From Aristolochia californica (lineage: Eukaryota; Streptophyta; Magnoliopsida; Piperales; Aristolochiaceae): a DNA stretch of 64,000 nucleotides. The position numbers and the translations under genes were made by a program. Position 1 is the first letter of the stretch. Every line of letters begins with the position of its first letter. Shown here piece after piece: positions 52,301 through 64,000 of this stretch. The notes under the pieces are model-generated. The model was not told the origin of the DNA. It saw only the letters and a list, made by a program, of their open reading frames with translations, and made no database searches. Where the stretch lies: contig JARWKL010000009.1 of the NCBI GenBank assembly GCA_029961685.1, positions 16,611,237 to 16,675,236 of the forward strand, given 5' to 3'.

Positions 52301-53421
52301 CCAATAGGTTGGAATTTGATAAGAAAGAGATTTTTCTACACATGCTTTAAAAAATGGATATGCATGGCTCGAAACATGTTAAAGTTGCAAATGACCCATG
52401 GATCCAAACCTTTCAAAAAGAATAAAAAACTTCTCATTAAATTCTCAAGTGAACGTGCGGTGGGATATTTAACCGAGTCAAACAAGCCATTATTTTGCCC
52501 ATTAACAAAAAGCTGACCTAGCGATCATTGATCATTGTAAACTGATTTATCATGCGTAACGGGCCACATTTTTTTAAGGAATGACTTTTGGGTTGGGATT
52601 CAACACTCAGTTTAAAATTCCCTCGCCTCCCCTTTTCCCGACGATTGCAAAACCTGATATATAAAGACTAAAACGAGTTTTAAATCCCTAAAAATTACAC
52701 AAACTTTTTGGAAATATCTCTCTCCATATTTGTGCATTGTGCATTTCCATTTTAGATGTGTACATTTTTCTTAAATCAAAACTTTAGTTTTCACTTTTTC
52801 CTTCATCTCGTAGACAAAAAACAGAATAGATGACAACGAAATGAAAATTTTAGACTCTGTGTATGGAGAAAATTTAAAGCAATAACAAACGTAAGTAATG
52901 AAAATTTATTCACACACCACAAATGAAGAAAAAACTTTCCTCATCCAAGTTTGGGAAATTCCACTAGTTCAGCAACCCCAATAGGTTGGAATTTGATAAG
53001 AAAGGGATTTTTCTGCACATGCTTTAAAAAATGGATATGCATGCTCGAAACATGTTAAAGTTGCAAATGACCCATGGATCCAAACCTTTCAAAAAGAATA
53101 AAAAACTTCTCATTAAATTCTCAAGTGAACGTGCGGTGGGATATTTAACCGAGTCAAACAAGCCATTATTTTGCCCATTAACAAAAAGCTGACCTAGCGA
53201 TCATTGATCATTGTAAACTGATTTATCATGCGTGACGGACCACATTTTTTTAAGGAATGACTTTTGGGTTGGGATTCAACACTCAGTTTAAAATTCCCTC
53301 GCCTCCCCTTTTCCCGACGATTGCAAAACCTGATATATAAAGACTAAAACGAGTTTTAAATCCCTAAAAATTACACAATCTTTTTGGAAATATCTCTCTC
53401 CATATTTGTGCATTGTGCATT
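49363..53421 (+). repeat. Six-unit A/B dimer block, copy 1 (4059 bp)
   Basis: Strictly alternating units: 49568 A, 50245 B, 50921 A, 51598 B, 52274 A, 52951 B. Tags: 'ttttaggtgtg' and 'agaatatttattc' (first), 'tttccctacg' (second), 'cgtatgtaatg', 'cacaacacaaatg' and 'attttataagaaag' (fourth), 'ctctctatattt' at the end of the fourth, 'tatggggaaaat' (fifth), 'aaaactttcctc' (sixth). The same tags recur at +5412 bp. The sixth unit also has 'gacggaccac' and 'cacaatcttt', shared with 61745 rather than with its +5412 partner. Confidence 0.9.
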
Positions 53422-54774
53422 TCCATTTTACATGTGTACATTTTTCTTAAATCAAAACTTGAGTTTTCACTTTTTCCTTCATCTCGTAGACAAAAAACAG
53501 AATAGATGACAACGAAATGAAAATTTTAGACTCTGTGTATGGAGAAAATTTAAAGCAATAACAAACGTAAGTAAAGAAAATTTATTCACACACCACAAAT
53601 GAAGAAAAAAGTTTTCTCATCCAAGTTTGGGAAATTCCACTAGTTCAGCAACCCCAATAGGTTGGAATTTGATAAGAAAGAGATTTTTCTACACATGCTT
53701 TAAAAAATGGATATGCATGGCTCGAAACATGTTAAAGTTGCTAATGACCCATGGATCCAAACCTTTCAAAAAGAATAAAAAACTTCTCATTAAATTCTCA
53801 AGTGAACGTGCGGTGGGATATTTAACCGAGTCAAACAAGCCATTATTTTGCCCATTAACAAAAAGCTGACCTAGCGATCATTGATCATTGTAAACTGATT
53901 TATCATGCGTAACGGGCCACATTTTTTTAAGGAATGACTTTTGGGTTGGGATTCAACACTCAGTTTAAAATTCCCTCGCCTCCCCTTTTCCCGACGATTG
54001 CAAAACCTGATATATAAAGACTAAAACGAGTTTTAAATCCCTAAAAATTACACAAACTTTTTGGAAATATCTCTCTCCATACTTGTGCATTGTGCATTTC
54101 CATTTTAGATGTGTACATTTTTCTTAAATCAAAACTTGAGTTTTCACTTTTCCTTCATCTTGTAGACAAAAAACAGAATAGATGACAACGAAATGAAAAT
54201 TTTAGACTGTGTGTATGGAGAAAATTTAAAGCAATAACAAACGTAAGTAAAGAAAATTTATTCACACACCACAAATGAAGAAAAAAGTTTTCTCATCCAA
54301 GTTTGGGAAATTCCACTAGTTCAGCAACCCCAATAGGTTGGAATTTGATAAGAAAGAGATTTTTCTACACATGCTTTAAAAAATGGATATGCATGGCTCG
54401 AAACATGTTAAAGTTGCAAATGACCCATGGATCCAAACCTTTCAAAAAGAATAAAAAACTTCTCATTAAATTCTCAAGTGAACGTGCGGTGGGATATTTA
54501 ACCGAGTCAAACAATCCATTATTTTGCCCATTAACAAAAAGCTGACCTAGCGATCATTGATCATTGTAAACTGATTTATCATGCGTGACGGGCCACATTT
54601 TTTTAAGGAATGACTTTTGGGTTGGCATTCAACACTCAGTTTAAAATTCCCTCGCCTCCCCTTTTCCCGACGATTGCAAAACCTGATATATAAAGACTAA
54701 AACGAGTTTTAAATCCCTAAAAATTACACAAACTTTTTGGAAATATCTCTCTCCATATTTGTGCATTGTGCATT
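53422..54774 (+). repeat. Two A units between dimer blocks
   Basis: Units at TTG phases 53627 ('ttttacatgtg', 'gttgctaatg') and 54303 ('cacttttcct', 'catcttgtag', 'gactgtgtg', 'aacaatccatt', 'gttggcattc'). 'gttgctaatg' and 'aacaatccatt' are otherwise seen in the 34.5-49.4 kb blocks, so these units join variants from two neighbourhoods. Confidence 0.85.
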
Positions 54775-57700
54775 TCCATTTTAGGTGTGTACATTTTTCT
54801 TAAATCAAAACTTGAGTTTTCACTTTTTCCTTCATCTCGTAGACAAAAAACAGAATAGATGACAACGAAATGAAAATTTTAGACTCTGTGTATGGAGAAA
54901 ATTTAAAGCAATAACAAACGTAAGTAAAGAATATTTATTCACACACCACAAATGAAGAAAAGAGTTTTCTCATCCAAGTTTGGGAAATTCCACTAGTTCA
55001 GCAACCCCAATAGGTTGGAATTTGATAAGAAAGAGATTTTTCTACACATGCTTTAAAAAATGGATATGCATGGCTCGAAACATGTTAAAGTTGCAAATGA
55101 CCCATGGATCCAAACCTTTCAAAAAGAATAAAAAACTTCTCATTAAATTCTCAAGTGAACGTGCGGTGGGATATTTAACCGAGTCAAACAAGCCATTATT
55201 TTGCCCATTAACAAAAAGCTGACCTAGCGATCATTGATCATTGTAAACTGATTTATCATGCGTAACGGGCCACATTTTTTTAAGGAATGACTTTTGGGTT
55301 GGGATTCAACACTCAGTTTAAAATTCCCTCGCCTCCCCTTTTCCCGACGATTGCAAAACCTGATATATAAAGACTAAAACGAGTTTTAAATCCCTAAAAA
55401 TTACACAAACTTTTTGGAAATATCTCTCTCCATATTTGTGCATTGTGCATTTCCATTTTAGATGTGTACATTTTTCTTAAATCAAAACTTTAGTTTTCAC
55501 TTTTTCCTTCATCTCGTAGACAAAAAACAAAATAGATGACAACGAAATGAAAATTTTAGACTCTGTGTATGGAGAAAATTTAAAGCAATAACAAACGTAA
55601 GTAATGAAAATTTATTCACACACCACAAATGAAGAAAAAATTTTCCTCATCCAAGTTTGGGAAATTCCACTAGTTCAGCAACCCCAATAGGTTGGAATTT
55701 GATAAGAAAGGGATTTTTCTACACATGCTTTAAAAAATGGATATGCATGCTCGAAACATGTTAAAGTTGCAAATGACCCATGGATCCAAACCTTTCAAAA
55801 AGAATAAAAAACTTCTCATTAAATTCTCAAGTGAACGTGCGGTGGGATATTTAACCGAGTCAAACAAGCCATTATTTTGCCCATTAACGAAAAGCTGACC
55901 TAGCGATCATTGATCATTGTAAACTGATTTATCATGCGTGACGGGCCACATTTTTTTAAGGAATGACTTTTGGGTTGGGATTCAACACTCAGTTTAAAAT
56001 TCCCTCGCCTCCCCTTTTCCCTACGATTGCAAAACCTGATATATAAAGACTAAAACGAGTTTTAAATCCCTAAAAATTACACAAACTTTTTGGAAATATC
56101 TCTCTCCATATTTGTGCATTGTGCATTTCCATTTTAGATGTGTACATTTTTCTTAAATCAAAACTTGAGTTTTCACTTTTTCCTTCATCTCGTAGACAAA
56201 AAACAGAATAGATGACAACGAAATGAAAATTTTAGACTCTGTGTATGGAGAAAATTTAAAGCAATAACAAACGTAAGTAAAGAAAATTTATTCACACACC
56301 ACAAATGAAGAAAAAAGTTTTCTCATCCAAGTTTGGGAAATTCCACTAGTTCAGCAACCCCAATAGGTTGGAATTTGATAAGAAAGAGATTTTTCTACAC
56401 ATGCTTTAAAAAATGGATATGCATGGCTCGAAACATGTTAAAGTTGCAAATGACCCATGGATCCAAACCTTTCAAAAAGAATAAAAAACTTCTCATTAAA
56501 TTCTCAAGTGAACGTGCGGTGGGATATTTAACCGAGTCAAACAAGCCATTATTTTGCCCATTAACAAAAAGCTGACCTAGCGATCATTGATCATTGTAAA
56601 CTGATTTATCATGCGTAACGGGCCACATTTTTTTAAGGAATGACTTTTGGGTTGGGATTCAACACTCAGTTTAAAATTCCCTCGCCTCCCCTTTTCCCGA
56701 CGATTGCAAAACCTGATATATAAAGACTAAAACGAGTTTTAAATCCCTAAAAATTACACAAACTTTTTGGAAATATCTCTCTCCATATTTGTGCATTGTG
56801 CATTTCCATTTTAGATGTGTACATTTTTCTTAAATCAAAACTTTAGTTTTCACTTTTTCCTTCATCTCGTAGACAAAAAACAGAATAGATGACAACGAAA
56901 TGAAAATTTTAGACTCTGTGTATGGAGAAAATTTAAAGCAATAACAAACGTATGTAATGAAAATTTATTCACACAACACAAATGAAGAAAAAATTTTCCT
57001 CATCCAAGTTTGGGAAATTCCACTAGTTCAGCAACCCCAATAGGTTGGAATTTTATAAGAAAGGGATTTTTCTACACATGCTTTAAAAAATGGATATGCA
57101 TGCTCGAAACATGTTAAAGTTGCAAATGACCCATGGATCCAAACCTTTCAAAAAGAATAAAAAACTTCTCATTAAATTCTCAAGTGAACGTGCGGTGGGA
57201 TATTTAACCGAGTCAAACAAGCCATTATTTTGCCCATTAACGAAAAGCTGACCTAGCGATCATTGATCATTGTAAACTGATTTATCATGCGTGACGGGCC
57301 ACATTTTTTTAAGGAATGACTTTTGGGTTGGGATTCAACACTCAGTTTAAAATTCCCTCGCCTCCCCTTTTCCCGACGATTGCAAAACCTGATATATAAA
57401 GACTAAAACGAGTTTTAAATCCCTAAAAATTACAAAAACTTTTTGGAAATATCTCTCTCTATATTTGTGCATTGTGCATTTCCATTTTAGATGTGTACAT
57501 TTTTCTTAAATCAAAACTTGAGTTTTCACTTTTTCCTTCATCTCGTAGACAAAAAACAGAATAGATGACAACGAAATGAAAATTTTAGACTCTGTGTATG
57601 GGGAAAATTTAAAGCAATAACAAACGTAAGTAAAGAAAATTTATTCACACACCACAAATGAAGAAAAAAGTTTTCTCATCCAAGTTTGGGAAATTCCACT

Positions 57701-58833
57701 AGTTCAGCAACCCCAATAGGTTGGAATTTGATAAGAAAGAGATTTTTCTACACATGCTTTAAAAAATGGATATGCATGGCTCGAAACATGTTAAAGTTGG
57801 AAATGACCCATGGATCCAAACCTTTCAAAAAGAATAAAAAACTTCTCATTAAATTCTCAAGTGAACGTGCGGTGGGATATTTAACCGAGTCAAACAAGCC
57901 ATTATTTTGCCCATTAACAAAAAGCTGACCTAGCGATCATTGATCATTGTAAACTGATTTATCATGCGTAACGGGCCACATTTTTTTAAGGAATGACTTT
58001 TGGGTTGGGATTCAACACTCAGTTTAAAATTCCCTCGCCTCCCCTTTTCCCGACGATTGCAAAACCTGATATATAAAGACTAAAACGAGTTTTAAATCCC
58101 TAAAAATTACACAAACTTTTTGGAAATATCTCTCTCCATATTTGTGCATTGTGCATTTCCATTTTAGATGTGTACATTTTTCTTAAATCAAAACTTTAGT
58201 TTTCACTTTTTCCTTCATCTCGTAGACAAAAAACAGAATAGATGACAACGAAATGAAAATTTTAGACTCTGTGTATGGAGAAAATTTAAAGCAATAACAA
58301 ACGTAAGTAATGAAAATTTATTCACACACCAAAAATGAAGAAAAAACTTTCCTCATCCAAGTTTGGGAAATTCCACTAGTTCAGCAACCCCAATAGGTTG
58401 GAATTTGATAAGAAAGGGATTTTTCTGCACATGCTTTAAAAAATGGATATGCATGCTCGAAACATGTTAAAGTTGCAAATGACCCATGGATCCAAACCTT
58501 TCAAAAAGAATAAAAAACTTCTCATTAAATTCTCAAGTGAACGTGCGGTGGGATATTTAACCGAGTCAAACAAGCCATTATTTTGCCCATTAACAAAAAG
58601 CTGACCTAGCGATCATTGATCATTGTAAACTGATTTATCATGCGTAACGGGCCACATTTTTTTAAGGAATGACTTTTGGGTTGGGATTCAACACTCAGTT
58701 TAAAATTCCCTCGCCTCCCCTTTTCCCGACGATTGCAAAACCTGATATATAAAGACTAAAACGAGTTTTAAATCCCTAAAAATTACACAAACTTTTTGGA
58801 AATATCTCTCTCCATATTTGTGCATTGTGCATT
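54775..58833 (+). repeat. Six-unit A/B dimer block, copy 2 (4059 bp)
   Basis: Units 54980 A, 55657 B, 56333 A, 57010 B, 57686 A and 58363 B, each 5412 bp from its partner in 49363-53421. Differences include 'aaacaaaatag' (55657 unit), 'gttggaaatg' (57686 unit), and 'accaaaaatg' with 'gtaacgggcc' in the 58363 unit. The 58363 unit thus has a different back half from its partner. Confidence 0.9.
55452..58833 (+). repeat. Five-unit block, copy 1 (3382 bp)
   Basis: Units 55657 to 58363. This stretch matches the next one at an offset of 3382 bp: 'aaacaaaatag' with 'tttccctacg', then 'cgtatgtaatg', 'ctctctatattt', 'tatggggaaaat' and 'aaaactttcctc'. It lies within the six-unit block, so duplications overlap. 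Confidence 0.9.
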
Positions 58834-61800
58834 TCCATTTTAGATGTGTACATTTTTCTTAAATCAAAACTTTAGTTTTCACTTTTTCCTTCATCTCGTA
58901 GACAAAAAACAAAATAGATGACAACGAAATGAAAATTTTAGACTCTGTGTATGGAGAAAATTTAAAGCAATAACAAACGTAAGTAATGAAAATTTATTCA
59001 CACACCACAAATGAAGAAAAAATTTTCCTCATCCAAGTTTGGGAAATTCCACTAGTTCAGCAACCCCAATAGGTTGGAATTTGATAAGAAAGGGATTTTT
59101 CTACACATGCTTTAAAAAATGGATATGCATGCTCGAAACATGTTAAAGTTGCAAATGACCCATGGATCCAAACCTTTCAAAAAGAATAAAAAACTTCTCA
59201 TTAAATTCTCAAGTGAACGTGCGGTGGGATATTTAACCGAGTCAAACAAGCCATTATTTTGCCCATTAACGAAAAGCTGACCTAGCGATCATTGATCATT
59301 GTAAACTGATTTATCATGCGTGACGGGCCACATTTTTTTAAGGAATGACTTTTGGGTTGGGATTCAACACTCAGTTTAAAATTCCCTCGCCTCCCCTTTT
59401 CCCTACGATTGCAAAACCTGATATATAAAGACTAAAACGAGTTTTAAATCCCTAAAAATTACACAAACTTTTTGGAAATATCTCTCTCCATATTTGTGCA
59501 TTGTGCATTTCCATTTTAGATGTGTACATTTTTCTTAAATCAAAACTTGAGTTTTCACTTTTTCCTTCATCTCGTAGACAAAAAACAGAATAGATGACAA
59601 CGAAATGAAAATTTTAGACTCTGTGTATGGAGAAAATTTAAAGCAATAACAAACGTAAGTAAAGAAAATTTATTCACACACCACAAATGAAGAAAAAAGT
59701 TTTCTCATCCAAGTTTGGGAAATTCCACTAGTTCAGCAACCCCAATAGGTTGGAATTTGATAAGAAAGAGATTTTTCTACACATGCTTTAAAAAATGGAT
59801 ATGCATGGCTCGAAACATGTTAAAGTTGCAAATGACCCATGGATCCAAACCTTTCAAAAAGAATAAAAAACTTCTCATTAAATTCTCAAGTGAACGTGCG
59901 GTGGGATATTTAACCGAGTCAAACAAGCCATTATTTTGCCCATTAACAAAAAGCTGACCTAGCGATCATTGATCATTGTAAACTGATTTATCATGCGTAA
60001 CGGGCCACATTTTTTTAAGGAATGACTTTTGGGTTGGGATTCAACACTCAGTTTAAAATTCCCTCGCCTCCCCTTTTCCCGACGATTGCAAAACCTGATA
60101 TATAAAGACTAAAACGAGTTTTAAATCCCTAAAAATTACACAAACTTTTTGGAAATATCTCTCTCCATATTTGTGCATTGTGCATTTCCATTTTAGATGT
60201 GTACATTTTTCTTAAATCAAAACTTTAGTTTTCACTTTTTCCTTCATCTCGTAGACAAAAAACAGAATAGATGACAACGAAATGAAAATTTTAGACTCTG
60301 TGTATGGAGAAAATTTAAAGCAATAACAAACGTATGTAATGAAAATTTATTCACACAACACAAATGAAGAAAAAATTTTCCTCATCCAAGTTTGGGAAAT
60401 TCCACTAGTTCAGCAACCCCAATAGGTTGGAATTTTATAAGAAAGGGATTTTTCTACACATGCTTTAAAAAATGGATATGCATGCTCGAAACATGTTAAA
60501 GTTGCAAATGACCCATGGATCCAAACCTTTCAAAAAGAATAAAAAACTTCTCATTAAATTCTCAAGTGAACGTGCGGTGGGATATTTAACCGAGTCAAAC
60601 AAGCCATTATTTTGCCCATTAACGAAAAGCTGACCTAGCGATCATTGATCATTGTAAACTGATTTATCATGCGTGACGGGCCACATTTTTTTAAGGAATG
60701 ACTTTTGGGTTGGGATTCAACACTCAGTTTAAAATTCCCTCGCCTCCCCTTTTCCCGACGATTGCAAAACCTGATATATAAAGACTAAAACGAGTTTTAA
60801 ATCCCTAAAAATTACAAAAACTTTTTGGAAATATCTCTCTCTATATTTGTGCATTGTGCATTTCCATTTTAGATGTGTACATTTTTCTTAAATCAAAACT
60901 TGAGTTTTCACTTTTTCCTTCATCTCGTAGACAAAAAACAGAATAGATGACAACGAAATGAAAATTTTAGACTCTGTGTATGGGGAAAATTTAAAGCAAT
61001 AACAAACGTAAGTAAAGAAAATTTATTCACACACCACAAATGAAGAAAAAAGTTTTCTCATCCAAGTTTGGGAAATTCCACTAGTTCAGCAACCCCAATA
61101 GGTTGGAATTTGATAAGAAAGAGATTTTTCTACACATGCTTTAAAAAATGGATATGCATGGCTCGAAACATGTTAAAGTTGCAAATGACCCATGGATCCA
61201 AACCTTTCAAAAAGAATAAAAAACTTCTCATTAAATTCTCAAGTGAACGTGCGGTGGGATATTTAACCGAGTCAAACAAGCCATTATTTTGCCCATTAAC
61301 AAAAAGCTGACCTAGCGATCATTGATCATTGTAAACTGATTTATCATGCGTAACGGGCCACATTTTTTTAAGGAATGACTTTTGGGTTGGGATTCAACAC
61401 TCAGTTTAAAATTCCCTCGCCTCCCCTTTTCCCGACGATTGCAAAACCTGATATATAAAGACTAAAACGAGTTTTAAATCCCTAAAAATTACACAAACTT
61501 TTTGGAAATATCTCTCTCCATATTTGTGCATTGTGCATTTCCATTTTAGATGTGTACATTTTTCTTAAATCAAAACTTTAGTTTTCACTTTTTCCTTCAT
61601 CTCGTAGACAAAAAACAGAATAGATGACAACGAAATGAAAATTTTAGACTCTGTGTATGGAGAAAATTTAAAGCAATAACAAACGTAAGTAATGAAAATT
61701 TATTCACACACCACAAATGAAGAAAAAACTTTCCTCATCCAAGTTTGGGAAATTCCACTAGTTCAGCAACCCCAATAGGTTGGAATTTGATAAGAAAGGG

Positions 61801-62215
61801 ATTTTTCTGCACATGCTTTAAAAAATGGATATGCATGCTCGAAACATGTTAAAGTTGCAAATGACCCATGGATCCAAACCTTTCAAAAAGAATAAAAAAC
61901 TTCTCATTAAATTCTCAAGTGAACGTGCGGTGGGATATTTAACCGAGTCAAACAAGCCATTATTTTGCCCATTAACAAAAAGCTGACCTAGCGATCATTG
62001 ATCATTGTAAACTGATTTATCATGCGTGACGGACCACATTTTTTTAAGGAATGACTTTTGGGTTGGGATTCAACACTCAGTTTAAAATTCCCTCGCCTCC
62101 CCTTTTCCCGACGATTGCAAAACCAGATATATAAAGACTAAAACGAGTTTTAAATCCCTAAAAATTACACAATCTTTTTGGAAATATCTCTCTCCATATT
62201 TGTGCATTGTGCATT
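58834..62215 (+). repeat. Five-unit block, copy 2 (3382 bp)
   Basis: Units 59039 B, 59715 A, 60392 B, 61068 A and 61745 B. The join puts two B units side by side (58363 and 59039), breaking the A/B alternation exactly where the new copy begins. The last unit has 'gacggaccac', 'cacaatcttt' and a private 'aaccagatata' just before the TATA box. Confidence 0.9.
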
Positions 62216-62891
62216 TCCATTTTAGATGTGTACATTTTTCTTAAATCAAAACTTGAGTTTTCACTTTTTCCTTCATCTCGTAGACAAAAAACAGAATAGA
62301 TGACAACGAAATGAAAATTTTAGACTCTGTGTATGGAGAAAATTTAAAGCAATAACAAACGTAAGTAAAGAAAATTTATTCACACACCACAAATGAAGAA
62401 AAAAGTTTTCTCATCCAAGTTTGGGAAATTCCACTAGTTCAGCAACCCCAATAGGTTGGAATTTTATAAGAAAGGGATTTTTCTACACATGCTTTAAAAA
62501 ATGGATATGCATGCTCGAAACATGTTAAAGTTGCAAATGACCCATGGATCCAAACCTTTCAAAAAGAATAAAAAACTTCTCATTAAATTCTCAAGTGAAC
62601 GTGCGGTGGGATATTTAACCGAGTCAAACAAGCCATTATTTTGCCCATTAACGAAAAGCTGACCTAGCGATCATTGATCATTGTAAACTGATTTATCATG
62701 CGTGACGGGCCACATTTTTTTAAGGAATGACTTTTGGGTTGGGATTCAACACTCAGTTTAAAATTCCCTCGCCTCCCCTTTTCCCGACGATTGCAAAACC
62801 TGATATATAAAGACTAAAACGAGTTTTAAATCCCTAAAAATTACAAAAACTTTTTGGAAATATCTCTCTCTATATTTGTGCATTGTGCATT
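62216..62891 (+). repeat. A-front/B-back hybrid unit
   Basis: The front is class A ('cttgagttttc', 'gtaaagaaaattt', 'aaaagttttctc'). The back matches the 60392 unit ('attttataagaaaggg', 'gcatgctcg', 'ttacaaaaac', 'ctctctatattt'). The switch falls between 'aaaagttttctc' and 'attttataag', roughly 62415-62465. It starts a third partial copy of the local pattern at an offset of 2029 bp. Confidence 0.88.
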
Positions 62892-64000
62892 TCCATTTTA
62901 GATGTGTACATTTTTCTTAAATCAAAACTTGAGTTTTCACTTTTTCCTTCATCTCGTAGACAAAAAACAGAATAGATGACAACGAAATGAAAATTTTAGA
63001 CTCTGTGTATGGGGAAAATTTAAAGCAATAACAAACGTAAGTAAAGAAAATTTATTCACACACCACAAATGAAGAAAAAAGTTTTCTCATCCAAGTTTGG
63101 GAAATTCCACTAGTTCAGCAACCCCAATAGGTTGGAATTTGATAAGAAAGAGATTTTTCTACACATGCTTTAAAAAATGGATATGCATGGCTCGAAACAT
63201 GTTAAAGTTGCAAATGACCCATGGATCCAAACCTTTCAAAAAGAATAAAAAACTTCTCATTAAATTCTCAAGTGAACGTGCGGTGGGATATTTAACCGAG
63301 TCAAACAAGCCATTATTTTGCCCATTAACAAAAAGCTGACCTAGCGATCATTGATCATTGTAAACTGATTTATCATGCGTAACGGGCCACATTTTTTTAA
63401 GGAATGACTTTTGGGTTGGGATTCAACACTCAGTTTAAAATTCCCTCGCCTCCCCTTTTCCCGACGATTGCAAAACCTGATATATAAAGACTAAAACGAG
63501 TTTTAAATCCCTAAAAATTACACAAACTTTTTGGAAATATCTCTCTCCATATTTGTGCATTGTGCATTTCCATTTTAGATGTGTACATTTTTCTTAAATC
63601 AAAACTTTAGTTTTCACTTTTTCCTTCATCTCGTAGACAAAAAACAGAATAGATGACAACGAAATGAAAATTTTAGACTCTGTGTATGGAGAAAATTTAA
63701 AGCAATAACAAACGTAAGTAATGAAAATTTATTCACACACCACAAATGAAGAAAAAACTTTCCTCATCCAAGTTTGGGAAATTCCACTAGTTCAGCAACC
63801 CCAATAGGTTGGAATTTGATAAGAAAGGGATTTTTCTGCACATGCTTTAAAAAATGGATATGCATGCTCGAAACATGTTAAAGTTGCAAATGACCCATGG
63901 ATCCAAACCTTTCAAAAAGAATAAAAAACTTCTCATTAAATTCTCAAGTGAACGTGCGGTGGGATATTTAACCGAGTCAAACAAGCCATTATTTTGCCCA
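62892..64000 (+). repeat. Last A unit and truncated last B unit
   Basis: The 63097 A unit ('tatggggaaaat') and the 63774 B unit ('aaaactttcctc') match 61068 and 61745 at 2029 bp. The final unit starts at 63569 and is cut by the window edge after about 432 bp, so the array continues. Confidence 0.93.

Larger units (their letters stand above)
1..64000 (+). repeat. Satellite array, 677-bp monomer, about 94.6 head-to-tail copies
   Basis: The same monomer recurs without a break from the first to the last base. For example, the motif 'aagtttgggaaattccac' recurs every 676-677 bp, with a few steps of 669-670. All copies have the same orientation and no unrelated sequence intervenes. Copies differ by scattered substitutions and 1- or 7-bp indels, so they are highly similar but distinguishable. 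Landmarks in order within a unit counted from 'tccattttagatg': GTAAGT near +146, 'actagttcagc' near +214, the NcoI/BamHI overlap near +330, AATAAA near +353, the double GATC motif near +455, the C/T tract near +552 and TATATAA near +590. Both ends of the window lie inside the array, so its true length is larger. Family identity and species are unknown to me. Satellites of this kind normally occupy heterochromatin; the chromosomal position cannot be read from the sequence. Confidence 0.98.

Noticed and set aside
1..64000. rDNA intergenic spacer or 5S rDNA array
   Set aside because: I found no 5S, 18S or 28S-like G+C-rich conserved stretches in the monomer on either strand.
1..64000. Tandem LTR or autonomous retrotransposon remnant
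   Set aside because: No primer-binding site complementary to a tRNA end that I recognise, no polypurine tract at a boundary, and no reverse transcriptase, integrase or gag frame. An LTR-derived origin remains possible but unsupported.
1..64000. CRISPR array or bacterial repeat region
   Set aside because: The repeated unit is 677 bp with no unique spacers and no cas genes. It is not a short-repeat/spacer architecture.

Overview
The whole 64-kb window is one uninterrupted, head-to-tail satellite DNA array. The monomer is about 677 bp, A+T-rich (roughly one third G+C by eye), and about 94.6 copies are present, all in the same orientation. If a unit is counted from the 'tccattttagatg' motif, the first unit starts at base 8, the last (truncated) one at 63569, and there are 95 unit starts. 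I see no unique sequence, transposon insertion, rRNA/tRNA gene, CRISPR array or convincing protein gene. An array of this length and regularity points to eukaryotic nuclear heterochromatin (pericentromeric, subtelomeric or interstitial). The sequence does not let me name the organism; a plant or invertebrate is a guess only.

Two main monomer classes alternate. Class A (677 bp) has 'gcatggctc', 'ctacacatg' and usually 'acaaaaagctg'. Class B (676 bp) has a 1-bp deletion giving 'gcatgctcg', plus 'aaattttcctc' (or 'aactttcctc'), 'agggattt', usually 'ctgcacatg' and usually 'acgaaaagctg'. There are also A/B hybrids and a 670-bp subclass that lacks one copy of a 7-bp microduplication (gtgcatt).

Layout by shared private variants: (1) 8-2031, three A-type units, the first a mosaic. 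(2) 2032-21657, a 14-unit block (9475 bp) followed by its 15-unit copy (10151 bp, one unit inserted); both contain a trimeric repeat of 2031 bp. (3) 21658-34498, mixed units with a 6758-bp recurrence. (4) 34499-49362, an 11-unit block of 7432 bp present twice in tandem, each copy containing a nested tandem 1352-bp dimer. (5) 49363-64000, mostly A/B dimers (about 1353 bp) reshaped by overlapping recurrences at offsets of 5412, 3382 and 2029 bp. The picture is repeated, multi-scale unequal exchange or amplification, not one fixed higher-order repeat.

Each monomer carries a C/T-rich tract about 20 bp upstream of a TATATAA box, a GTAAGT splice-donor-like hexamer and an AATAAA hexamer. Transcription of the satellite is possible but not shown. 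The recurring 80-codon open frame starts at TTG, is broken in about a third of units, and varies mostly at amino-acid-changing positions. I treat it as non-coding.
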